Assembly (NCBI GenBank): GCA_002839095.1
Contig: PGXL01000012.1
Span: forward strand, 1 to 61,023
Length of the DNA: 61,023 nucleotides
Source: Tenericutes bacterium HGW-Tenericutes-2
Lineage (GTDB): Bacteria; Bacillota_I; Bacilli_A; Acholeplasmatales; Acholeplasmataceae
Reading direction: 5' to 3'
A program made the translations under genes and the position numbers. The notes under the pieces are model-generated. The model saw only the letters and a list, made by a program, of their open reading frames with translations, made no database searches and had not been told where the DNA came from. Shown here piece after piece: positions 8,242-16,212 of the stretch; position 1 is the first letter of the stretch, and the number at the start of each line of letters is the position of its first letter.

Positions 8242-8907
8242 CAGGAAAAAGATCGAATATGCAATCAAAATTTGTGCTGCATAGTAAGTAATTAAATTGG
8301 AAGCGATCATTGCTTTATGATTTATATGATTATAATAGATTGGAGCCAGTATTAAATCACTGATACCAAATAGGAATGCTCCAATTAAAATCATCATTAC
8401 ATTTGGGGTATTTCCTTGCTGCATGTAATAAACTATTGCTTGTCCAATCATTAAGAAAATAAGAAATGAATAGATATAGCTAGGAATCTTTGTTTTACCC
8501 ATTTGAAACTTCATTGCATAGCTAACTACCATCACAATTATAGTCATTCCGATACTGAAGAGTATGGAATAAAAGCTAAATCTAGATACTTCTAAAAGGA
8601 ATAACAAATAAAATATATGTCCTAATGAAAATGATATAATACCAGCTAAGATAATCGTGTGATCTTCTTCCTTTGGTCTAAGTGGTCGAAGCGCTAGAAT
8701 TAAATCACCAACCATACCAAATAATAGACCAATAACAATGAAGAGCAATGCTTCACTTATTCTCATTCCAAGACTTACTGATCCAAGAACTATAAATGAC
8801 ATACTAGCAATTGCCTTAAAAAAGAATGCAAAAAGAGGTTTATAAAATAACTCAACCCCGATATAAATACTAGAAAAAAGAATTGCAATCAGTAAATAGA
8901 CTGTCAT
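8239..8907 (-). CDS. YhhN/TMEM86-like membrane protein (lysoplasmalogenase family), 3' end altered by the IS
   Basis: 222 residues with about eight hydrophobic segments. The family landmarks are GDLILA (near 67-72) and GAFLFGISDLILA near 172-184, whose aspartates are thought to be catalytic. Characterised members hydrolyse the vinyl-ether bond of lysoplasmalogens. The TGA stop at 8239-8241 lies at the right end of the TnpB element, so the element has supplied or moved the stop codon. The length is still close to normal, so the protein may work. It is the last gene of the long minus-strand array. Confidence 0.75.
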   Translation of the reverse strand: MTVYLLIAILFSSIYIGVELFYKPLFAFFFKAIASMSFIVLGSVSLGMRISEALLFIVIGLLFGMVGDLILALRPLRPKEEDHTIILAGIISFSLGHIFYLLFLLEVSRFSFYSILFSIGMTIIVMVVSYAMKFQMGKTKIPSYIYSFLIFLMIGQAIVYYMQQGNTPNVMMILIGAFLFGISDLILAPIYYNHINHKAMIASNLITYYAAQILIAYSIFFL

Positions 8908-8939
8908 TTGATCCCCCTTATTCAGTTATCTATATATGC

Positions 8940-9524
8940 TTATTCCTTAGTATCTTTAAAATAAATCGGTGAATTTAAATATCTTCTGAATAATCTTCTT
9001 CTAATTCTTGATTCATGGGAATCAAAGAAAAAGACATTGAATGCTTCCCAGGATAAAATCCAACCACCAATAAATAAACCTTCTACTAATATATTCAATA
9101 AGAACTCACGTTCTGCTAAATTTCTTAAGGCATATGCACCAATTAAGAAAAGAATGGATAAGGTTATATAGGTAGCGAGCTGACGATAATTTCTATTTAA
9201 TGTCTTATCAATTAACATCATCACAACCTTGAAGTTATTCTTAACTGCTGTAATACTCTTTTGTTCTCTATCGATATCCTGTAATTCCTTAGGTAGGTAA
9301 AAACAAACCTCAACTTTCTCTGATAAAGGAATTTCAGTTGCTGCTTGCTCTAAGTAATCCAAAAGCTCAGGCTCCATATCTTTTCTTCTCAGTGGAGATG
9401 CATCCCAACCATTAAAGATTTCAGAGTAATCCTCTAAAGAGATCTCAACGATATATGCTGATGTCTCTGGATTGATGGAATAAATACTTTGTGATTCAGT
9501 TTTTTTAACTCTTTTTTTAAACAT
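8940..9524 (-). CDS. Unrecognised protein: soluble N-terminus plus two membrane segments
   Basis: 194 residues. The first about 115 form a charged soluble part containing FNGWDASPLRRKDM and a predicted helix-rich stretch. Two hydrophobic segments (about 120-136 and 143-160) follow, and then a basic tail (RIRRRLFRRYL). I do not recognise the family. A membrane-anchored cytoplasmic domain is likely. It sits nine bases from the upstream GNAT gene and 32 bases from the YhhN-like gene, so it is probably co-transcribed. Confidence 0.6.
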   Translation of the reverse strand: MFKKRVKKTESQSIYSINPETSAYIVEISLEDYSEIFNGWDASPLRRKDMEPELLDYLEQAATEIPLSEKVEVCFYLPKELQDIDREQKSITAVKNNFKVVMMLIDKTLNRNYRQLATYITLSILFLIGAYALRNLAEREFLLNILVEGLFIGGWILSWEAFNVFFFDSHESRIRRRLFRRYLNSPIYFKDTKE

Positions 9525-9532
9525 AAATACCC

Positions 9533-10081
9533 CTAAAGAAGCGATTTTACATACGTTAACGCGTCATATGAGACTCCATCTACCATTCTACAGTCTTTCA
9601 CACGATTAATCAAATGAAAGCCTGTCTTATGCGCTAATTTGATCATTGGAGTATTGCCTGACCATGTTTGTGTATAGATTCTTTTATATCCTAGCTTTTC
9701 AATATGATTCATATAAGTTAAATATGCATCAGACCCTAAGCCGTGATTTCGATACTTTGGATCGACAATCACCATACCGATTGCGATATCTTTCCCATTT
9801 GAATCAAACTCAAAGGATTCATTGATAAAATATCTACTAATCCAACCGATATGAATATCTTGATAATAGATTTCTAGTCTTGGTTCAAAATCTTCATTTT
9901 TTCTTTTTTCGATTAAGAGTTCTTTTCTTTTTTGATAGTCAGCAGGATCAAATGGTTCATCCTTTTCCCAGGGTGCATCCCAATTCATCCATTCCCTATC
10001 CACTGTAAACCAATAGATGCTATCCTTAATATCATTTAAAGTCATCATTTTTAATGTAACTAGATTACCTTTGATTTCCAT
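9533..10081 (-). CDS. GNAT-family acetyltransferase, RimJ/RimL type
   Basis: 182 residues. The acetyl-CoA binding region IAIGMVIVDPKYRNHGLGS carries the R-x-x-G-x-G/A motif in good form, and the later segment GYKRIYTQTWSGNTPMI is the typical strand with a conserved Asn before the C-terminal helix. RimL-type members acetylate amino groups of proteins, amino acids or small molecules; the substrate is unknown. It lies within the tight minus-strand array, nine bases from each neighbour. Confidence 0.8.
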   Translation of the reverse strand: MEIKGNLVTLKMMTLNDIKDSIYWFTVDREWMNWDAPWEKDEPFDPADYQKRKELLIEKRKNEDFEPRLEIYYQDIHIGWISRYFINESFEFDSNGKDIAIGMVIVDPKYRNHGLGSDAYLTYMNHIEKLGYKRIYTQTWSGNTPMIKLAHKTGFHLINRVKDCRMVDGVSYDALTYVKSLL

Positions 10082-10090
10082 AAAGTCCCC

Positions 10091-11005
10091 CTAAGAAGTC
10101 CATTCCTTATATAGAGTAGGCTTGTAAAATTTAATAATTTTTAAAAATCTGATCGTATTGAATCTTGAAATACGTTCTTTTTCTAATTGAAAATGAATAA
10201 GACCAGGTATTTGACTACCCTTAGGCATATATCCATTCTTTGATTTTTGAATAAGAAGTTGGATTGCATCTTCCATTCTTTGATCATATGGATACTGAAT
10301 AGATGCTAAATACTCTAGAACTCTTAAGATATCATATTTCCATCGCGGTGGATAATGGATATCTATAACAGAAGGATGAATAGCTTCACCAGTTTTCATA
10401 TTTTTAAATAAATCTCTATTGAGTAAGCATTCGACACCCTTAGGTATTGCCCCTCTAACCTCTTCGATTTTATATGTATAACCACTCTTGACATATTCAC
10501 TTAAACCCTCTAAAACCGATAATGTGGTGTGTATAGAGCTTATTTTTGGATTCTTCCCCGAATCCCACGCACAATTCCAGCCACCATCTGAAAACTGATG
10601 AGATAAAATATAATCTATCATTTCAAATAGCTTTTCATTTTTTGTTTTTCCATAGGAAAGAAATGAAACGAGCATGCCAACAATACACATATCCTGATGT
10701 CTTGTTTTACTATACATACCCTTATTTATCCATTCGTAGGTAAGAAGCGTATCAAGACCTCTTTGATAATATGGATGATTACTGGAGATTTCCATATATT
10801 TAAGTTCTTGGATGGTGTAATGTGTGGAAATCCATTTTGGACCATAAACTCCATTTCCCCATCGATTTGTTTTTTCATCAAATAATTTTAAATATTTATC
10901 TATATATCCATGATCAAAATGGTTAGATTCTTGATTCAGTAGATACTTTTTTGTTAAATAGATAGTGACCTCGTCACCTGATAGTAAATAATCAATGATT
11001 TTCAT
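10091..11005 (-). CDS. Terpene-cyclase/prenyltransferase-like alpha-toroid protein
   Basis: 304 residues, all-helical. QFSDGGWNCAW (about 143-153) is a QW-like repeat signature of squalene-cyclase/prenyltransferase toroids. Repeated aromatic-rich helices (WGNGVYGPKWIS, HYPPRWKYDILRVL) fit a partial toroid. It lacks an obvious DxDD or DxD catalytic motif and is half the length of true cyclases, so it may bind rather than cyclise a ligand. Small members of this superfamily occur in Firmicutes without assigned roles. The start overlaps the preceding GNAT gene by 14 bases, so the two are coupled. Confidence 0.55.
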   Translation of the reverse strand: MKIIDYLLSGDEVTIYLTKKYLLNQESNHFDHGYIDKYLKLFDEKTNRWGNGVYGPKWISTHYTIQELKYMEISSNHPYYQRGLDTLLTYEWINKGMYSKTRHQDMCIVGMLVSFLSYGKTKNEKLFEMIDYILSHQFSDGGWNCAWDSGKNPKISSIHTTLSVLEGLSEYVKSGYTYKIEEVRGAIPKGVECLLNRDLFKNMKTGEAIHPSVIDIHYPPRWKYDILRVLEYLASIQYPYDQRMEDAIQLLIQKSKNGYMPKGSQIPGLIHFQLEKERISRFNTIRFLKIIKFYKPTLYKEWTS

Positions 11006-11549
11006 GGTTTATTGATTGAACTAGTTTCTTATGAATCAGCTTTTTAAGCTTAGCCAACTCAAATTCAAAAATATCAACTTCTAGCTTTCCATGCATTTGA
11101 AGATCATACTTGATGACTTTACCACCCAAATGATGATAAAAACTATTGGATGGTGCATGATGATGACTATAAACAATCATCTTCTCCATACCATAGGGTA
11201 AATAGGTATCAATGATATGATTAAGCATCATTAACGATAGATTTCTATTTCTAGCACTTGGATAAATCCAAAGTCCATTGAGTTCAATCCCATTTTCTTC
11301 ACAATCATAAATATCTGCAAAGCTTGCAAAGGCACAGCCTAGCATGGAATCATCTTCAAAGACACCAATTAAGGTTCTTACATCATTGGATTCCTTTTCG
11401 TTATCCACCCAATCCACAAAGAATTGATATTCTTCATCAAATTGAATTTGATTTTCCGCAACACCATTCAACTCTTCACTCCATGATGTAATTTTCAACA
11501 TCACTGCTTCCTTTAATTCTTCTTTTGTTAAATCTCTAACGATTAGCAT
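10992..11549 (-). CDS. GNAT-family acetyltransferase
   Basis: 185 residues. NGLWIYPSARNRNLSLMML is the acetyl-CoA loop, with Asn-Leu where the family usually has glycine; EKMIVYSHHHAPSNSFYHHLG is the typical Asn-x-x-Phe-Tyr-x-x-Leu-Gly ending. The substrate is unknown. It ends in TGA inside the start of the toroid gene (14-base overlap). The tight pairing suggests that the two products act together. Confidence 0.75.
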   Translation of the reverse strand: MLIVRDLTKEELKEAVMLKITSWSEELNGVAENQIQFDEEYQFFVDWVDNEKESNDVRTLIGVFEDDSMLGCAFASFADIYDCEENGIELNGLWIYPSARNRNLSLMMLNHIIDTYLPYGMEKMIVYSHHHAPSNSFYHHLGGKVIKYDLQMHGKLEVDIFEFELAKLKKLIHKKLVQSINHENH

Positions 11550-11584
11550 GGTTCCCCTCCGATACTAATGTGAATATATAAATC

Positions 11585-12220
11585 CTAGCTCTTAAAGACT
11601 TTATGGATTAATAGTTCTTTAAGCTCATCTACAGTATTTGCAATATAATTTGGACTTTCTGCTTCAAGAAGCGTAATATCATCAAAGCCCCAAGTCACAG
11701 ATATAATATCAATTGGTACTTCCTTTGATGATACAATATCTCTTAATTCATCACCAACATATATTGATTTTGTATGCTTTTCTTTTCTAAGTAGCTTTCT
11801 AATCAAGCGTTCCTTCCCAAAGAAGGATGCTTTACCATAGATATGATCGAATTCAATCAAGTCATGATTCTTGATAAAGCTTTCAATGTTATGCTTCGAG
11901 TTTGAAGAAACAATCGATAAGATAAATCCTTGTTCCTTAAGTAATGCAAGTAACTCCTTCATTCCATCAAATGGATAAGTCTCTTCAATGAGTTCACTTA
12001 CAATTCTTCTTGTTTTTCTAGCAAGCTTTGGCAGCTGAAAAATAGAAACCTTGTGTTTCTTAAGTCTCTCATGAATCGATAGCATTTTAAGCTCATGAAT
12101 CTCTTCATGTGTAAAATGCTTGAATCCATATTCCTTAGATAGTTTTTCATAAACTCTGTAGACGATATCGACTGAATTCGATATCGTCCCATCAAAGTCA
12201 AATATAATCATTTTTTTCAT
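11585..12220 (-). CDS. HAD-superfamily phosphatase, phosphoglycolate-phosphatase-like
   Basis: 211 residues. Motif I is DFDGT (8-12) with nucleophile D8 and acid D10; a helical cap follows. SIVSSNS is motif II, K in FFGKERL is motif III and YVGDELRDI is motif IV. It should remove phosphate from a small phosphorylated metabolite in the cytoplasm; PGP- or Gph-like enzymes often act on 2-phosphoglycolate. The substrate cannot be fixed. It is part of the minus-strand accessory array. Confidence 0.82.
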   Translation of the reverse strand: MKKMIIFDFDGTISNSVDIVYRVYEKLSKEYGFKHFTHEEIHELKMLSIHERLKKHKVSIFQLPKLARKTRRIVSELIEETYPFDGMKELLALLKEQGFILSIVSSNSKHNIESFIKNHDLIEFDHIYGKASFFGKERLIRKLLRKEKHTKSIYVGDELRDIVSSKEVPIDIISVTWGFDDITLLEAESPNYIANTVDELKELLIHKVFKS

Positions 12221-12233
12221 GGTAAACCTTTCC

Positions 12234-12704
12234 TTACGCCTTCAATCCAAGCTCCAATAAACGCTTAATTTGCCACTGTCGCTCATTATCTTCGATTTCT
12301 CGTGTATGATCATGATACTTTGATAATAACGACTTCATCACGTAATTTGTAGTGTGTAGTGCATGCATCTTAGCATGAATAGTAGCTGCTGTATGTCCAC
12401 ATGCTCTATAAAAATACTTAAGAAATAAATCATCTTCAGCTCTTGCAAGAACATGAGCTTTTTGAGCATATACTCTAGCTGCAATTACTTGAATATCACC
12501 AGATAGCCATCTGTCTGCTGCTTCAATGCAATCAATCGCTTCACGTTTGATTAAATAATTTTCATCCATGGATTCTGTTAAATGCTTTAAGGCTTCGGAT
12601 GCGAAGACTGCGCAAACCATATGTGAGCTTAGCATCATAATCTCCTTAAGCTCATGAATGTATTTCTTATTCAATATAATTCTTTTTAATGGCTTTTCTT
12701 TCAT
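12234..12704 (-). CDS. Putative Imm-5-like immunity protein
   Basis: 156 residues, mostly helical. The C-terminal stretch YFYRACGHTAATIHAK followed by MHAL resembles the conserved R-x-A-G-H-A-x-A-T-x-H-x-x-x-H-A signature that I associate with the Imm-5 family of polymorphic-toxin immunity proteins. No toxin gene is visible next to it, so it may be an orphan immunity gene protecting against neighbours' toxins, or a family member with another job. The assignment rests on a remembered motif only. Confidence 0.5.
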   Translation of the reverse strand: MKEKPLKRIILNKKYIHELKEIMMLSSHMVCAVFASEALKHLTESMDENYLIKREAIDCIEAADRWLSGDIQVIAARVYAQKAHVLARAEDDLFLKYFYRACGHTAATIHAKMHALHTTNYVMKSLLSKYHDHTREIEDNERQWQIKRLLELGLKA

Positions 12705-12717
12705 GAGTTTTTTCCTC

Positions 12718-13095
12718 TCATATTTTAAAGATAGAACCTATCTTTTCAAGTCCCTCCTTGATGTAGTAGCCATCTACATCACTCATCACATAAATATCTC
12801 GACCTATAAAATGAGATTGGATTACTTGTATTAATCTTTTGCCATAGTGATTTCCTCGTTTTTCTTTATGAACGAGGAGATCACATATATAAACATCAAA
12901 TCCATGATCATCAATTGCTCTAATATATCCAATAATCTCATTATCTATAATCATTATATAGGTGATGGAATCCTTAAGGGATACTAAATACTTATCTTTT
13001 CCATCTCCCTGATAATAACTACTCCATTCATCGCCTTCGGATTCAATTAGTTTCATTAGCATAGAAGCGTCATTTTCTCGATATCTTCTAATCAC
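12718..13095 (-). CDS. Small GNAT-family acetyltransferase
   Basis: 125 residues, near the lower limit for GNATs. VYICDLLVHKEKRGNHYGKR is the core strand and acetyl-CoA loop (KRGNHYGK), and DVDGYYIKEGLEKIGSIF replaces the usual tail in which the gene ends. It stops with TGA, 13 bases before the Imm-5-like gene. The substrate is unknown. Confidence 0.75.
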   Translation of the reverse strand: MIRRYRENDASMLMKLIESEGDEWSSYYQGDGKDKYLVSLKDSITYIMIIDNEIIGYIRAIDDHGFDVYICDLLVHKEKRGNHYGKRLIQVIQSHFIGRDIYVMSDVDGYYIKEGLEKIGSIFKI

Positions 13096-13107
13096 GCAAT
13101 CACTTCC

Positions 13108-14154
13108 TTATAGAAGGTCTAGGTAATCCTTTAGTGCCTTAAAATCTGCAAAGTGCTTAACTTCTACTTCATAATGATCAAGAAGTTCTAGGAATGTATT
13201 GTGATGTAATTTAGCACGCTCACAAAAAAATCCTAAACTACTCGCATTGTATGCTGGTAACATACCAGGAAGAATCTCAAGAACCTCTTCGGTATCTTGA
13301 AAAGCCCATTCCATTTCGATATTGATTTCTGCAGCTGCGAGCATCGCAGTTACATGATCATCAATTTCACAAGCTCTTTCAATCTTATTGTAGTGATTGA
13401 TAATTTCTTCATAGAAGCCTTGCATATTTTCTTTAAACTTCTTAGGCTTCGTATAAAAATCTAAGTTTTCTAGCATATATTTTGTTTCTCTAATCATATT
13501 GGTGATAATGTCTACAATCTTTAGTGGATCATTTTCTAAAAAGAATTGATCGTAATTTTCTTCAAATTCTTGTGGAACATACTTCATTGCTAGAATTTCA
13601 GACTTTAAATGCTTTCTTCCTCTTTTGATGAATGTATTATTAGCAAGTGCGATGACTTCTGTTAAAATATAAAGTATTTTAACACCTTGAAGTCTAACGA
13701 TTGCTACATATTCTTTTTCATCAAGCATTGCATAAAATGGTTCATAAACATTCTTGAGCTTATTTAAAGCTTTTTCGTAGAACTCCTTTGGTTCTAATTC
13801 ATAACTAATCTTTTCCTTAATCAAATTAAATCTTTGTAAATCTTCATCTGATCCTGAATAGAGAACTTGGCCGTCGCTAATGATGGATGTAATGCGTTCA
13901 TCGAATCTTGCGATTTTTTCAATTCTTTCCCAAGAAATTGGCCAAAAATCAAATCCAATGCCATCAATAATAAAGACAAACCCTAAATTCTCTCCTCTTT
14001 TTGTTTTAGGAATGAAGTAGAGGTCAAGATCTGACTTTGCATGCGTGTCATTATAAAGTCTTGAACCCATCATCACTACTAAGGAGATATCATCCTTGTA
14101 ATCCTTTTTAATCTTTTCAATCAGTAAATCTGCTGCCTCGATCGTGTTTATCAT
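13108..14154 (-). CDS. Nucleotidyltransferase-domain protein with helical C-terminus
   Basis: 348 residues. The N-terminus has the polymerase-beta-like signature MMGSRLYNDTHAKSDLDLYF: G30-S31 and metal-binding D42 and D44. The remaining about 230 residues are helical, as in aminoglycoside-adenylyltransferase-like proteins and HEPN-type partners. It could transfer a nucleotide to a small molecule or protein. The third catalytic acid is not obvious, so activity is uncertain. It is in the accessory array together with an aminoglycoside-phosphotransferase-like gene, which gives the region a small-molecule-modifying character. Confidence 0.65.
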   Translation of the reverse strand: MINTIEAADLLIEKIKKDYKDDISLVVMMGSRLYNDTHAKSDLDLYFIPKTKRGENLGFVFIIDGIGFDFWPISWERIEKIARFDERITSIISDGQVLYSGSDEDLQRFNLIKEKISYELEPKEFYEKALNKLKNVYEPFYAMLDEKEYVAIVRLQGVKILYILTEVIALANNTFIKRGRKHLKSEILAMKYVPQEFEENYDQFFLENDPLKIVDIITNMIRETKYMLENLDFYTKPKKFKENMQGFYEEIINHYNKIERACEIDDHVTAMLAAAEINIEMEWAFQDTEEVLEILPGMLPAYNASSLGFFCERAKLHHNTFLELLDHYEVEVKHFADFKALKDYLDLL

Positions 14155-14166
14155 TTCTCTTTTTTC

Positions 14167-14631
14167 CTATTCTTTTATTTTAGTCATGTTTGTCATGACG
14201 AATTCCCATGCTTTTGTAAAATAATCAAATACTTGATCCCATGCATCACCCTCTGGCCAAGCGTGATGTATGAGTTCTACTTTAGTTTTTGAATCGTTTA
14301 GTTTATAGAATCTAATAATGACATGTGTTTGATAAGAATGATTTCTAACATATGGATAACTTGGTGGAGCATTCCATGTAAATGAAATCATTTCATTTGG
14401 AACAAATGACAATACCTTAGATGTTTCACTACCTCGTTCTCCTTCATTTCCATCTAGAATAAAATAAATTTCATATTTTCCAAAAGGAGTTAGCTCAATA
14501 TCGGTTTCTGTTTGAAAGAGTTCACTTGTACCCTTAGTTGTAGACCATAATTCATAAGCTCTTTGAATGGGTAGATTAACTTCTTTAGTTATGATAATTT
14601 TCTTATCAGTGATTTTCATTTGGTTATTCAT
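14167..14631 (-). CDS. SRPBCC-fold (AHSA1/START-like) protein
   Basis: 154 residues. The pattern KEVNLPIQRAYELWSTT at the start, ISFTWNAPPSY in the centre and HAWPEGDAWDQVFDYFTKAW at the end is that of AHSA1-type ligand-binding proteins related to Aha1. They have a hydrophobic cavity; most bacterial members have no known ligand. It lies 25 bases from the P-loop kinase gene and 12 from the nucleotidyltransferase gene. Confidence 0.78.
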   Translation of the reverse strand: MNNQMKITDKKIIITKEVNLPIQRAYELWSTTKGTSELFQTETDIELTPFGKYEIYFILDGNEGERGSETSKVLSFVPNEMISFTWNAPPSYPYVRNHSYQTHVIIRFYKLNDSKTKVELIHHAWPEGDAWDQVFDYFTKAWEFVMTNMTKIKE

Positions 14632-14656
14632 TGAACCACCCCTATGATATTTCTAT

Positions 14657-15217
14657 TTATAGGTCAAACACTTCTTTAATTTGACTTGCAACCTCTTTTG
14701 GTTCAAGATTTGTGTTATTGATTCTTAAATAATGCTTTTTCTTGATTTCACCATCATGTGAATTCAATCTATATTTTTCTTCAAGATTCTTAAACATCGA
14801 CTCAGAAAATTCTAAATTTCTTTTTGTAGGCTTTTCGTTTAATCGATTAGCTGTCTTATTTCTAGAAAGTCTTAACTCATAATCTGCTTCAAGCTCAACA
14901 TAGTAAACCTCTGCACCACGTGAAGTAAATAGATTTTCTAGCTTTTCAATATAGTTCCAATCTTCTTTCATATCAAATGCCCACATGAAGGTGAATATTA
15001 ATCCGTATTCCTCACTTTTAGAAAATACATCAAAGACATCACTTCTAATTCTTTCATTAAGCTCTTTTCCAAAAGGTGTACCAAATGGCATTAAGGATGC
15101 TACTAGCTCAATAGAGATATGATTGTGAAAAAGCTTTAATGGTGTAATTTTTGTAAGTTCTTGGCCGACTGTCATTTTTCCTACAGCATGTGGACCAGTA
15201 ATAATTACTAATTTCAT
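14657..15217 (-). CDS. P-loop kinase-like protein
   Basis: 186 residues. It starts with KLVIITGPHAVGKMTVGQ, a Walker A (G8-xxxx-G13-K14) in which the next residue is methionine and the threonine is one position later. That variant is common in a small shikimate-kinase/AAA_33-like family. A lid with basic residues (RLSRNKTANRLNEKPTKRN) follows around 128-148. It probably phosphorylates a small molecule; the substrate is unknown. It is followed by the SRPBCC gene in the same direction. Confidence 0.7.
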   Translation of the reverse strand: MKLVIITGPHAVGKMTVGQELTKITPLKLFHNHISIELVASLMPFGTPFGKELNERIRSDVFDVFSKSEEYGLIFTFMWAFDMKEDWNYIEKLENLFTSRGAEVYYVELEADYELRLSRNKTANRLNEKPTKRNLEFSESMFKNLEEKYRLNSHDGEIKKKHYLRINNTNLEPKEVASQIKEVFDL

Positions 15218-15286
15218 TGGATACCTCTATTTTAAATCATTCAAATAATCAAACATGTACAATTTTTTACTAAAAAGTTGTTTTGT

Positions 15287-15400
15287 TTAAACTTTGATTT
15301 TTTTAATTATTAAAGGTTCACTTGAACTCACCATCATGACCTTTACAAATCCTAGTTCTTCATAAAAAGCAATAGACTGATTAAATAAGTTTACTATCAC
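15287..15400 (-). pseudogene. C-terminal remnant of a GNAT (or VOC) protein
   Basis: Read on the minus strand in the frame with stop TAA at 15287-15289, this stretch encodes NQSIAFYEELGFVKV, a typical N-x-x-S/A-I-x-F-Y-E-x-L-G-F segment, followed by about 18 further residues. No start codon with a ribosome site precedes it, and it overlaps the end of the MBL gene in another frame. It looks like what is left of an acetyltransferase (or glyoxalase-fold) gene after a deletion that brought it against the MBL gene. Confidence 0.5.
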
Positions 15401-16070
15401 AAATATTTAAGATAACGACTTCAATGTGTTTATAATCCTTTAATCTATACTTGAAATCAAGCATATCTAAATTTGCGTGATGCATAGGAAACACATAGTT
15501 AGGTGATATTAAAATAGCTGCATTGCTCGCCTCTTCAATATCCATAACATAGGTACCACCACATGGTAAAAACGCAACATCGATATCCTTTAAATCCTGC
15601 ATTTCAGGTATTAAATCTGTATCACCAGCATGATAGAATCTTATATTTTCGACATCTATAATATAGCCTACTCCTAAGCCTCTCGTATGAAACTTCTTTG
15701 TTGAATGTCCTTCTTCAGTATTGTATGCTGGAATTGTTTGAATTTTAATATCAAAGAATTCCAAATGCTCAAAGGCATGAATAACCTTAAAGGGATATTC
15801 TGCAGGTGTTAAAGCATTTTCAGCAGCAACAATTACAGTACTTTCCTTCCATATCTTTTGAATTGCTTCAAGTCTCACATGATCCTTATGTGGATGAGTA
15901 ATTAAAATTAGATCTGCTTTATCCTTGAAAAATGACTCTTTAATTCTCAAGGACTCTAGATCGCCACTAAATCCTGGATCGATATGAATGATATGCTCCT
16001 TTGTTTTAATTCTAAACCATGATGAATTTGAATATCTGGTAACTTCTAGAGGATTTCTGTTCGTTTGCAT
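15381..16070 (-). CDS. MBL-fold metallohydrolase (UlaG-like)
   Basis: 229 residues. The metal motif is THPHKDH (H59, H61, D63, H64), with HAGDTDL (147-153) and a late MHH (196-198). These fit the UlaG/YtkL-type beta-lactamase fold, which hydrolyses small molecules or nucleic acids. The final residues (CDSKLI) run into a remnant of another gene, so the original C-terminus may have been replaced. The core is intact. Confidence 0.78.
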   Translation of the reverse strand: MQTNRNPLEVTRYSNSSWFRIKTKEHIIHIDPGFSGDLESLRIKESFFKDKADLILITHPHKDHVRLEAIQKIWKESTVIVAAENALTPAEYPFKVIHAFEHLEFFDIKIQTIPAYNTEEGHSTKKFHTRGLGVGYIIDVENIRFYHAGDTDLIPEMQDLKDIDVAFLPCGGTYVMDIEEASNAAILISPNYVFPMHHANLDMLDFKYRLKDYKHIEVVILNICDSKLI

Positions 16071-16107
16071 AAAGATCTCCTATCTATGATTTCATGTATT
16101 CACTTAT

Positions 16108-16126
16108 AAACATTTACATTTTTTTA
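16108..16126. repeat. 19-bp direct repeat, copy 1
   Basis: AAACATTTACATTTTTTTA occurs here and, identical, at 16170-16188, in the short gap between the MBL and aminoglycoside-phosphotransferase-like genes. The two starts are 62 bases apart. It may be a deletion or duplication scar or a pair of binding sites. Confidence 0.7.
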
Positions 16127-16169
16127 ATAATTCTTTAATTTGTTTATAGTTTACCTCCAATGATGAATC

Positions 16170-16188
16170 AAACATTTACATTTTTTTA
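16170..16188. repeat. 19-bp direct repeat, copy 2
   Basis: Second identical copy of AAACATTTACATTTTTTTA, 25 bases downstream (on the minus strand, before the MBL gene) of the stop of the phosphotransferase-like gene. See copy 1 at 16108. Confidence 0.7.
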
Positions 16189-16212
16189 TTTTTATTATCA
16201 ATTGTTTTATCC

